From contig CALSOO010000005.1 in the NCBI GenBank assembly GCA_943787985.1, positions 124,001 through 188,000 on the forward strand: a DNA stretch of 64,000 nt. The letters run 5' to 3'. Shown here piece after piece: positions 42,950 to 52,448 of this stretch. The translations under genes and the position numbers were made by a program. Below the pieces are notes generated by a model. The model saw nothing but the letters and a program-made list of their open reading frames with translations. It did no database searches and was not told the DNA's origin. Numbering within the stretch: the first letter of the stretch is position 1; each line of letters starts with the position of its first letter. Origin of the DNA: an uncultured Paracoccaceae bacterium (GTDB taxonomy: Bacteria; Pseudomonadota; Alphaproteobacteria; Rhodobacterales; Rhodobacteraceae).

Positions 42950-43999
42950 TTGCGTGACCTCAGCTCCGAACTGCTGGCGTGGTACGACCAGCACGCGCGG
43001 CCTATGCCGTGGCGCACGCCACCGGCGGACAAACAGGCAGGGGTGCGCCCTGACCCCTATAAAATATGGCTCTCAGAGGTCATGCTACAGCAAACCACCG
43101 TGGCGGCAGTGACGAAATACTTCATCCGTTTCACCACACGCTGGCCCACAGTTCAGGCGCTGGCGGCCGCAGATGACGCGGATGTGATGGGGGAATGGGC
43201 AGGGCTTGGCTACTACGCGCGCGCCCGTAACCTGTTGAAATGCGCCCGTGTTGTGGCCACAGAACATGCGGGCACTTTCCCCGAAGACCACGCCGCATTG
43301 CTCGATTTGCCCGGCATCGGCCCCTACACCGCCGCCGCGATCAGCTCCATTGCCTTTGATTTGCGCCACGTTGTGGTGGATGGCAACGTCGAACGCGTCA
43401 TGGCGCGGCTGCATGATGTGCACACGCCATTGCCCGCTGCCAAACCCGAACTGACAGCACTGGCCGAAGAGCTCACGCCGCAGGCGCGCACTGGTGACTA
43501 CGCCCAAGCGGTGATGGATTTAGGGGCAACGATTTGCACTCCGAAAAACCCCGCCTGCGGGATCTGCCCATGGCGCACGCCCTGTCAGGCGCGGATGGAA
43601 GGCACGGCACTGCAACTCCCTAAAAAGACACCGAAAAAACCAAAACCCGTTCGCCATGGCACGCTTTATCTGGCGCAGCGCGACGATGGGGCATGGCTGC
43701 TGGAAACCCGCCCCGACAAAGGGCTGCTTAGCGGCATGCTGGGCTGGCCCGGTTCAGACTGGATCGACACCGGCCTGAACCGCCCCGCAGGCGCGCCGCC
43801 GATGCCCGCGGACTGGACCCTGCTGGACGGTGAAGTGCGCCACACTTTCACGCATTTCCACCTGATTCTCAGTGTTTTCACAGCCCGTGTCGGACGCGCA
43901 AACCCGGAACGCGGACACTTCATCGAACGGGACAATTTCCGCCCCTCCGACCTGCCGACAGTCTTTCGCAAGGCCTTTGACCTGACGCAGACACGCTAA
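42950..43999 (+). CDS. mutY: A/G-specific adenine glycosylase
   Basis: MLQQTTVAAV, LPGIGPYTAAAI, VVDGNVERVMARL, C-X6-C-X2-C Fe-S region CTPKNPACGICPWRTPC. Confidence 0.94.
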   Translation: MRDLSSELLAWYDQHARPMPWRTPPADKQAGVRPDPYKIWLSEVMLQQTTVAAVTKYFIRFTTRWPTVQALAAADDADVMGEWAGLGYYARARNLLKCARVVATEHAGTFPEDHAALLDLPGIGPYTAAAISSIAFDLRHVVVDGNVERVMARLHDVHTPLPAAKPELTALAEELTPQARTGDYAQAVMDLGATICTPKNPACGICPWRTPCQARMEGTALQLPKKTPKKPKPVRHGTLYLAQRDDGAWLLETRPDKGLLSGMLGWPGSDWIDTGLNRPAGAPPMPADWTLLDGEVRHTFTHFHLILSVFTARVGRANPERGHFIERDNFRPSDLPTVFRKAFDLTQTR

Positions 44000-44079
44000 A
44001 TCAACGCGCGGCGTCACGTCTGATTGTTGTAGTAAGGAAATTGTCATAATAGCATCGTAACAAACTCCCGAGGGGCACC

Positions 44080-45216
44080 ATGAAAAAATCTGCATCTGAT
44101 ATGGCGAAACTGCAAAACGCGCTGCCGTTTGCGATATCCTTGGGGTTGATCCCCTTGGCGTGGATCAGTGCGATTTACGGTGGATGGGCGATCATCCTTC
44201 TGCCCCTTGTGACGTGGTACTTGTTCTCGGCGCTGGACGCGGCTGTGGGGTTGAACCTTGACGACGGGGACCTTGATGCGACGGACGATGACCTGTTCTG
44301 GTACCGTGCAATCACCATGGCATGGGTGCCGTTGCAGTTTTTCACCCTGTTCGGATTGATCTGGTACGTGTCTGACGCCGCCCACCTCAGCGCCTTCGAG
44401 AAAATCTGTGTTTTCTTCGGGGTCGGGGTGATTACGGGGACGATCGGGATCAACTACAGCCACGAATTGATGCACCAGAAAGACAAGGTGGAACGCTGGT
44501 GCGCGGACGCGCTCTTGGCGATGGTCCTCTATTCGCATTTCCGCTCGGAACACATGTTGGTGCATCACCGTTACGTCGCCACGCCGCGTGACCCTGTGAC
44601 CGCGCGCATGGGCGAGAGTTTTTACCGCTATTACCCCCGCGTGCTGCGCCAGTGCTTTAAATCCGCATGGAACGCCGAAAAGGCGATGCTGGCGCGCAAG
44701 AATCTGGAATGGTCACACACGTCCAATCCGTTCTTCAAATACGGGGCTCTGCAAGGGGTGTGCCTGTTGCTGGCCATCACGCTTGGAGGCTGGTGGGGTC
44801 TTGGGCTGTTTTTGATACAGGCCGGCACCGCAATCTGGCAGTTGGAACTGGTGAATTACATCGAACACTACGGGCTGACACGCAAACATTTGGGGGATGG
44901 CAAATATGAGCACGTCCAGCCCCGTCACTCGTGGAACACCGCGCACAAAGCGTCAAACTGGCTGCTGATCAACCTGCAACGCCACTCTGACCACCACTTC
45001 AAACCGGACCGCCGCTTTCCCGTGCTGCAAAACTACACGCAATCGGACGCACCGCAGTTGCCCTATGGCTATCCTATGATGACGATGGCCGCGATGCTGC
45101 CACCCTTGTGGCGGCGCGTGATGAACCCGCGTGTGCGCAAATGGCGCGAAATGTACTATCCCGAAATCACGGACTGGCACGCCTACAATAAAGCGCAAAA
45201 TCCACTGCCGCGCTGA
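44080..45216 (+). CDS. alkB: alkane 1-monooxygenase
   Basis: His boxes HELMH, EHMLVHHRYVATP, NYIEHYGL, LQRHSDHH; multiple TM. Confidence 0.92.
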   Translation: MKKSASDMAKLQNALPFAISLGLIPLAWISAIYGGWAIILLPLVTWYLFSALDAAVGLNLDDGDLDATDDDLFWYRAITMAWVPLQFFTLFGLIWYVSDAAHLSAFEKICVFFGVGVITGTIGINYSHELMHQKDKVERWCADALLAMVLYSHFRSEHMLVHHRYVATPRDPVTARMGESFYRYYPRVLRQCFKSAWNAEKAMLARKNLEWSHTSNPFFKYGALQGVCLLLAITLGGWWGLGLFLIQAGTAIWQLELVNYIEHYGLTRKHLGDGKYEHVQPRHSWNTAHKASNWLLINLQRHSDHHFKPDRRFPVLQNYTQSDAPQLPYGYPMMTMAAMLPPLWRRVMNPRVRKWREMYYPEITDWHAYNKAQNPLPR

Positions 45217-45273
45217 TCTGTTTTTAAGGAATTGGTGGCATGAGAGACCTGAAGCAACTTCCAAAGGTGTATC

Positions 45274-45702
45274 ATGCAGTCACAAACACGCGACGTTCCG
45301 GCCAAACCCCGCCGCAAACCACGGCAGTCCTGTTTGGTGATCGAGGACAGCCATTTTGACCAAAAACGGATCAGCCGCGCGTTGGAACACGGCTGCCAGC
45401 ACCTTGACCTCATCTTTGCAGACACGATCGCAGCGGCGCGGGAGCATCTTGCCAAAACGCCTGTGCAGATGATCCTGCTCGACAATCATTTGCCTGACGG
45501 GGTCGGGGCGGATTTTGCAATCGAACTGTCAAACGATCCGAAACACAGCAAAAAACCCATCGTGATGGTCAGCGACTGGCCCTCCCCCTTTATGTGGGAC
45601 AAAGCCAACGCTGCCGGTGTGCACCACGTGGTGAGCAAGGCCAAGTTTCACGCAGGTTACGTACAATCCGCAATGGAACAATCCGCGCGCAGCCTGCACT
45701 GA
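45274..45702 (+). CDS. single-domain response regulator
   Basis: SCLVIEDSHFDQKRIS, QMILLDNHLPDGVGADFA, VMVSD. Confidence 0.82.
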   Translation: MQSQTRDVPAKPRRKPRQSCLVIEDSHFDQKRISRALEHGCQHLDLIFADTIAAAREHLAKTPVQMILLDNHLPDGVGADFAIELSNDPKHSKKPIVMVSDWPSPFMWDKANAAGVHHVVSKAKFHAGYVQSAMEQSARSLH

Positions 45703-47085
45703 TCAGGCGGTCCAAAGCACCATAGGCGCATCCAGACCACGAATGGCTAGGGCAGGGTTGGCCACCATATGGGCAAACCGCGCGACCTGTTCAGGGCTGC
45801 TTTGCGCCACAGCCTTGTGATACGCGACATCACTGACCACCAGCGTCACGTTCATTGCGCGGCTCATCGCCTCAAGGCGGCTGGCCACGTTGACGGTGTT
45901 GCCAATGACCGCAAATTCCAAACGGTTGGCACCGATGTCGCCCATCACCACAGGACCAAAGTGCAACCCGAAGCTGGCGTAGATCGGCGGCATGCCCTCA
46001 CTGTCGCGGGCATCATTCCACGCCTCCATCGCGCGCATCATGGCCAAAGCGCAACGCAACGCGTCGCTGGCGTCCTGCGTCCCCGCCGACGGGGTCCCAA
46101 ACGTCGCCATCATCCCATCGCCCAAATACTTGTCCAAAGTGCCTGAATGGGCAAACACCTCCGCCTCCATGCGCCCATGGAACTGGCGCAGCAGCCGGAT
46201 CACATCCTCTGGCGCGCGGTGGGCGGACAGGGCCGTAAATCCGACAATATCCACGAACAACACCGCAATATCCTGATTGCGAATCTGTTTGAGGGGTTCA
46301 TCATTGTTGGACAATTCCTCAACCACATTGGGCGAGAAATAGCGCGACAGGTTCGCGCGTTCCCGCTCCAGCCCTGCACTGCCAAGGATCAAGCCTTCAA
46401 AGCGGCGCACCGTCAGGGCGAGGGTGTAAGTGCATATGATAAATACCACGACTTCTTGAATGCGGCGGTCCCAGTTGAGCCCGTTGGGGTCTAGAAACCT
46501 GACCATAAACGGATCTTCTGGAAAGGCCGTCGCGACAGCCACCGACATCTCAGGATAGGACACCCCAAAGGCCCAAATCAATCCGGTGCCCACCAGCCAA
46601 GCCCCCACAGACCAATGCCCCAGCGCCATGATCGTACGCCAGGAATAACTCAAGGTGCCCAAGACAAGGATCACGAAATAATACATGAAAATCTGGAACT
46701 CATAGACGATTGTTGTGGGCCATTGCTCTTCCATCAAAGGGTTTGGAAACAGCAGCACAAAGGTCAAAATCACCACATCCAACCCGATGAAGAAGACCTC
46801 GCGACTTGAGCGGCCAACTCGGCCAACACGCCGTAAAAACCATCCGTTAAGGGCCAATAATCCAACCAAAGCGATGGTGTAAACCACCTCAACGCGCGGA
46901 TTGAGAAACGGCAAAAGCAAAGCAATCACAGCCAACGCGGCCCAGCGCGCACGCACTGCCAGCTCCAAACCTTCTTGCTTGTGACGCGCCAATGCGGCCT
47001 GCGCAAAACGGTTGGGCCCCGTATCAGGCCCCGTATCAGGCACAGCAGGGCTGTGAACCGTCGTGTCGCCTTGTGCCATCGTCAT
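45703..47085 (-). CDS. membrane-anchored class III adenylate/guanylate cyclase
   Basis: Several TM segments; IAVLFVDIVGFTALSAHRAPEDV, LDKYLGDGMMATFG, FAVIGNTVNVASRLEAM. Confidence 0.92.
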   Translation of the reverse strand: MTMAQGDTTVHSPAVPDTGPDTGPNRFAQAALARHKQEGLELAVRARWAALAVIALLLPFLNPRVEVVYTIALVGLLALNGWFLRRVGRVGRSSREVFFIGLDVVILTFVLLFPNPLMEEQWPTTIVYEFQIFMYYFVILVLGTLSYSWRTIMALGHWSVGAWLVGTGLIWAFGVSYPEMSVAVATAFPEDPFMVRFLDPNGLNWDRRIQEVVVFIICTYTLALTVRRFEGLILGSAGLERERANLSRYFSPNVVEELSNNDEPLKQIRNQDIAVLFVDIVGFTALSAHRAPEDVIRLLRQFHGRMEAEVFAHSGTLDKYLGDGMMATFGTPSAGTQDASDALRCALAMMRAMEAWNDARDSEGMPPIYASFGLHFGPVVMGDIGANRLEFAVIGNTVNVASRLEAMSRAMNVTLVVSDVAYHKAVAQSSPEQVARFAHMVANPALAIRGLDAPMVLWTA

Positions 47086-47119
47086 CCGCCTTGATCCCTC
47101 AATGTTAACAACCTTCACA

Positions 47120-47416
47120 CTAAGCGGTGCGAAATTCAACCTCCGGATAATCGGGGCAAAATCTGCGCACCCGATCGCGGTGGTCATGTGGGACATTCAA
47201 CATGTGAAATTCCGGATAATCGGTGCCATCCATCAACTCAAGCCTCAACATCGTGTCGTCGCTGCCCTCCACCAACACAATAGCCTTGATCCGGGCCACA
47301 TGCACACGGTGGTTACGGTCCAACTGACCCCGCCGCTTGTGCATCCAAAACACCAAATCCCACCGCGCGTGATCCACGCGACACACACGGGTGCGGTTGG
47401 TGAACAGGCCAGACAC
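47120..47416 (-). CDS. hypothetical protein
   Basis: Open frame between cyclase and terminator; protein-like C-terminal half. Confidence 0.45.
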   Translation of the reverse strand: MSGLFTNRTRVCRVDHARWDLVFWMHKRRGQLDRNHRVHVARIKAIVLVEGSDDTMLRLELMDGTDYPEFHMLNVPHDHRDRVRRFCPDYPEVEFRTA

Positions 47417-47434
47417 AATACCGCAAAGCGCGCA

Positions 47435-47462
47435 TAAAAAAACCCCGCCACGAGGGCGGGGT
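47435..47462 (-). terminator. rho-independent terminator downstream of ccrM
   Basis: Minus strand accccgcc-ctcgt-ggcggggttttttt. Confidence 0.8.
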
Positions 47463-47535
47463 ATAGGTAAGTGCCATTGGTAAAAGCCTTGGGTAAGGCC
47501 GCAGGCACTGGCGGTGTTCGTAAAACTTCAGGACA

Positions 47536-48636
<1,101 letters not shown>

Positions 48637-48726
48637 TTATCTGCCTCTGTCCCGGGTCATTGGTGACCTCGTTGGTTGAGGACAAAGATGAGTCAAAGGT
48701 GATTCGTGGTCAAATTGTTTTTTGAA

Positions 48727-49359
48727 TCAATCAGTTAAGATTTTTTCTTGATACAACATATTGTGTACCGGTTTAAACGAACGTCTATGGTGTGGGGTTG
48801 GGCCAAGATTTCGCAACGCAGACATGTGTCTTTTTGATCCATATCCCATGTTCGTTTCCCAACCATAGCCGGGGTGCTGTTGCGCCAAATCCACTAGGAC
48901 ACGATCTCGACATATTTTGGCCACAATTGAGGCCGCCGCAATGGACACGGAACGACCATCTCCCTTGACCAAACTTGTCGCCGGAAGGGTCAAACCGCGC
49001 GGGATCATATTGCCATCAATCAGCGCATGATCGACGCCATGGGCCAAACCCGCAATCGCGCGCTCCATCGCCAAATGGGAGGCGCGCAAAATGTTCAGCG
49101 CATCAATCTCTGCCACCGAGGCATGCGCAACAGACACATCGGCACTCTCAAGGATCAGCGCATACAACGCCTCCCGCTTCTTCGCGCTCAACTTTTTGGA
49201 ATCGTTCAGGCCCTCGGGAATGCGCGCAGGATCCAAAACAACAGCCGCCGCCGTGACAGGACCCGCCAACGGGCCACGGCCCACCTCATCCACACCCGCC
49301 ACACGGCCGCCAATCTCTATCTCGAACTCAAAATCAGGCACGCAGACATCCCCCTTCAT
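48727..49359 (-). CDS. rnhB: ribonuclease HII
   Basis: VAGVDEVGRGPLAGPVTAAAV, DSKKLS, ALIDGNMIPRGL, SIAAASIVAKICRD. Confidence 0.94.
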   Translation of the reverse strand: MKGDVCVPDFEFEIEIGGRVAGVDEVGRGPLAGPVTAAAVVLDPARIPEGLNDSKKLSAKKREALYALILESADVSVAHASVAEIDALNILRASHLAMERAIAGLAHGVDHALIDGNMIPRGLTLPATSLVKGDGRSVSIAAASIVAKICRDRVLVDLAQQHPGYGWETNMGYGSKRHMSALRNLGPTPHHRRSFKPVHNMLYQEKILTD

Positions 49360-49385
49360 CTCGCAAAATAAACCTCCGCCGGAGG
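49354..49385 (-). repeat. REP-like palindromic element abutting rnhB start
   Basis: Minus strand CCTCCGGCGGAGGTTTATTTTGCGAGATGAAG; palindrome 49373..49385. Confidence 0.5.
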
Positions 49386-49452
49386 CCACAAATTCCGAAG
49401 GAATTTAAAACATCGCGCGGCAGCATCGCTGCCTCCTTTAACCAGAGCGAAT

Positions 49453-49485
49453 AAAAAAGGGGAAGGTGCCCGAACACCCTCCCCC
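49453..49485 (-). terminator. rho-independent terminator for 49522..50019 gene
   Basis: Minus strand GGGGAGGGTG-TTCGGG-CACCTTCCCC-TTTTTT. Confidence 0.75.
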
Positions 49486-49521
49486 AGTCAGCCACCCAAA
49501 GGGTCGCTTCACGACACGCTC

Positions 49522-50019
49522 TTAACGACGTGACAATTTGTAACCGGCATTCTGCAAGCAGCGGGTGCCGTAGCTATAGATCACACGGTTCTTGGCACGA
49601 TCCGCACGGGCACATTTGCGCGGCAGGCTGTTGGCGTGACCATAGTACTTGTTCAAACACCCTTGCCCGAATGCGCTCACACGCTGGCCGTTGCGCAGGG
49701 GCACCGTGCGCAAGCAACGACTTGGCAAAACAAAACGACGGGGCAGCGGACGCGGACCGGGATCGGCGTAGGGACGGCGCGGCTGGACATGAGGGCGCGG
49801 GTGGGCACGGGGATGCTTGCGCGGTTGGGTGACCACAACATCGCCCTTGCGGTTGTCATTGATCACAGCGCCCAGAATGGCCAAACCAACCAACGCGCCC
49901 ACAATCTTGGCCACATCCTCATCCCCCGCACGGGCAGGGGCCGCAGCAAGACCCGTCAAAGCAATAGAAAGAGCGGCAACGCCGGCGATAAACTTCATAT
50001 GAAAAGATGTGCGTGTCAT
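49522..50019 (-). CDS. secreted Arg/Pro-rich hypothetical protein
   Basis: Signal peptide; ...PRRFVLPSRCLRTVPLRNGQRVSAFGQGCLNKYYGHANSLPRKCARA. Confidence 0.7.
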   Translation of the reverse strand: MTRTSFHMKFIAGVAALSIALTGLAAAPARAGDEDVAKIVGALVGLAILGAVINDNRKGDVVVTQPRKHPRAHPRPHVQPRRPYADPGPRPLPRRFVLPSRCLRTVPLRNGQRVSAFGQGCLNKYYGHANSLPRKCARADRAKNRVIYSYGTRCLQNAGYKLSRR

Positions 50020-50194
50020 CAGAGTGATCCTTTTGTCTGATCCGGTAAAGCCGCTTGCAGTGTGCGGCGGTGATGCGATCAAACTGGGGCCATTCCCCTC
50101 AGACAGGCAATAACAGGCAGATGTTATCGCATATCAGGGGCCAAAACGGCGGGTGTTATTGAATATCTTTCGATTTGGGGACACTACTCAACAC

Positions 50195-50479
50195 ATGAAA
50201 CACATCTTGCTCGCACTTGGCGTGACACTCGCACTGTCCGCGCCCGCATTCGCCCAGGACTGCTTTGCAGACTATAAAGCCAAACAGGACGACCCCCTGC
50301 GGCTGCACTACGGTGTGGCGCAAATCTCGGGGGCGTGCTCGGCGCAGGCCGCTCAAGCGCAATTGGGACCGCGACTGGCCGCACAAGGCTGGACGCTGCT
50401 GTCTATAGTCTCCACATTCGGCTCCGAAGGCCTCAACGAAAGGAAGCAGCGTGCTGGATCAAACTACCTCCGCTTCTGA
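50195..50479 (+). CDS. small secreted hypothetical protein
   Basis: Signal peptide MKHILLALGVTLALSAPAFAQ; overlaps next gene by 29 nt. Confidence 0.65.
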   Translation: MKHILLALGVTLALSAPAFAQDCFADYKAKQDDPLRLHYGVAQISGACSAQAAQAQLGPRLAAQGWTLLSIVSTFGSEGLNERKQRAGSNYLRF

Positions 50480-51152
50480 GGCGCGCCGTTCGGGCACACG
50501 GCTGGTGGGGTTCGGACTGGCCGCAATCGTGCTGGTGCTGGCCGCCGCCGCATTTGTGCTGTTCTACAATCTGCCGGACGCCAATGCCTTCAACGCCAAA
50601 GTCGAACAGATCTTTGTCGAGAACGACCTGACCATTCAGGCGGAAATCAAACTGCTCGAAATCCTCGCGCAATCGGGCACGGCCTTTTCGGACGTGCTGG
50701 TGTCCTATCGCACCATCATCTTTGTCCTGCTCATCTTTGCCACAGCGCTGCTGATCGCCTCACTGGTGTTCCTTGTGATGCTGGTGATCCTCAACGGACG
50801 GATGGCGCGAATCGAACGGGCGGGAATCGAAGTGAACTCCCTGCTGATCAGCCGCGAGGAAAACACCGTCTACCTCAATGACATGGGGTTCAAACTGACG
50901 GACGCGGCGATGGAAACCATGTCCATTCTGGCCGAAGCGCGGATGGACGATGATGTCTTGTCAGGGTCGCAGATCGAAGGGATGATCTCGGGGCGCAACC
51001 CGATCGACTGCGAAGAAGCAGCAGGGGCCACACGGATCAAACGGTTGCGCGACACGCTGGGCAACCAGATGGTCAGCGAACTTCTGGTCAAAAACATCGC
51101 ACGGCGCGGATACATGCTGGCGGTGGGCAAAGACGTGATCAAGGTGATGTAA
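50451..51152 (+). CDS. two-TM membrane protein with C-terminal winged-helix-like domain
   Basis: Two hydrophobic stretches; C-terminus LTDAAMETMSIL...ATRIKRLRDTLGNQ...VKNIARRGYMLAV resembles OmpR-type wHTH. Confidence 0.7.
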   Translation: MLDQTTSASEARRSGTRLVGFGLAAIVLVLAAAAFVLFYNLPDANAFNAKVEQIFVENDLTIQAEIKLLEILAQSGTAFSDVLVSYRTIIFVLLIFATALLIASLVFLVMLVILNGRMARIERAGIEVNSLLISREENTVYLNDMGFKLTDAAMETMSILAEARMDDDVLSGSQIEGMISGRNPIDCEEAAGATRIKRLRDTLGNQMVSELLVKNIARRGYMLAVGKDVIKVM

Positions 51153-51200
51153 ATCGACCCCGACACTTGCGAACCACTCGCAAGTACCTACATAGAATCT

Positions 51201-51647
51201 ATGAACAGACGCCAGTTTACCGCCTCGCTGGGGGCCGTGGCCACGCTGCCACTCCTGCCCCTCCCCCTCAAAGCCGCCACAACGGCCCCCGCCGCCCTGC
51301 CCCCCGCCGCCTACGCATGGGCGCATTTTATCGCACGGGCGCAGCCCTCCCTGTCGGCGGCAAAGCTGGCGCGGTTCCTCAAAGTAGACGGCACAGTGGC
51401 GACGCAACTCTTCAACCAACTGGTGCGGGACGGGGTGCTTGGGGCGCCCAGCGCGATTGGCACAGCCAAAGCACTCCAGCCGATGCAACAGCCCACGCAC
51501 ACGTCGCTCGCCACCAGAATCCATTCCGCCGCAAAAGCGCTGGTCAAAGAGCAGCCGCTGGACCTAAAGTGCGCAAACACCGCACCACAGGAGAGCGCAG
51601 ATGCCAGCCCCGACGAACCCGTTCAAGACAGCCCTGCTCAAGGGTGA
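51201..51647 (+). CDS. hypothetical protein with Tat-like signal
   Basis: MNRRQFTASLGAVATLPLLPLPLKA; overlaps downstream aldolase by 47 nt. Confidence 0.55.
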   Translation: MNRRQFTASLGAVATLPLLPLPLKAATTAPAALPPAAYAWAHFIARAQPSLSAAKLARFLKVDGTVATQLFNQLVRDGVLGAPSAIGTAKALQPMQQPTHTSLATRIHSAAKALVKEQPLDLKCANTAPQESADASPDEPVQDSPAQG

Positions 51648-52368
51648 CACACTGATTGGCTGCTGGCTCAGCCTGGCCAACAGCTATTCAGCCGAAGCGA
51701 TGGGCGTGGCCGGTTTCGACTGGCTGCTGATCGACGGGGAACACGCGCCCAACGACATCCGCTCCATGCGCGACCAAATCATCGCGCTGGACAGCAGCCC
51801 CTCGCACGCCATCGTGCGCTTGCCCATCGGTGAGACATATATGGTGAAACAGGTGCTCGACATCGGGGCGCAAACCATTCTGGTGCCGATGGTCGAAAGC
51901 GCGGATGAAGCGCGCGCCATGGTCAGCGCCTGCCGCTATCCGCCAACAGGCGTGCGCGGGGTGGGATACGCCGTGACGCGGGCCGGCAAGTTCGGCACCA
52001 TCCCCGACTACGGCACCACCGCAAACGATCAGACCTGCGTGTTGCTACAGGTCGAAAACCGCAAAGGGATCGCCGCGCTGGACGAGATTTTGCAAGTGGA
52101 CGGCGTGGACGGTGTGTTTGTCGGCCCTGCCGATCTGGCCGCCGACATGGGGCATATGGGCAACGCGATGCATCCCGACATCCAGGAGGTGATTTACGCC
52201 TCCATCGCCAAAATTGCCGCCGCAGGAAAAGCCCCTGGCATCCTCAGCCTGAACGACGAGATGACGCAAAAGGCGATGGATGCAGGGGCGCGCTTTGTGG
52301 CTGTGGGCGTTGACATGCTCACGCTGGTGAACACCTCCAAAGCTTTGGTGAAAAAGTGGAAGCCTTGA
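51601..52368 (+). CDS. HpcH/HpaI aldolase family protein
   Basis: DWLLIDGEHAPND, VRGVGYAVTRAGKFG, GVFVGPADLAADMGHMG. Confidence 0.92.
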   Translation: MPAPTNPFKTALLKGDTLIGCWLSLANSYSAEAMGVAGFDWLLIDGEHAPNDIRSMRDQIIALDSSPSHAIVRLPIGETYMVKQVLDIGAQTILVPMVESADEARAMVSACRYPPTGVRGVGYAVTRAGKFGTIPDYGTTANDQTCVLLQVENRKGIAALDEILQVDGVDGVFVGPADLAADMGHMGNAMHPDIQEVIYASIAKIAAAGKAPGILSLNDEMTQKAMDAGARFVAVGVDMLTLVNTSKALVKKWKP

Positions 52369-52448
52369 GTCCAAAGGATTTTTCGCACGCCTGTTAACCC
52401 ATTGTTAACGCAAATGTTTCGCACGCGAAAAAAATTCGGAATATCGCC

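Noticed and set aside
46990-47050. Tandem repeat ggccccgtatcaggccccgtatcaggc
   Set aside because: Just a short coding repeat (PDTGPDTGP) near the cyclase N-terminus.
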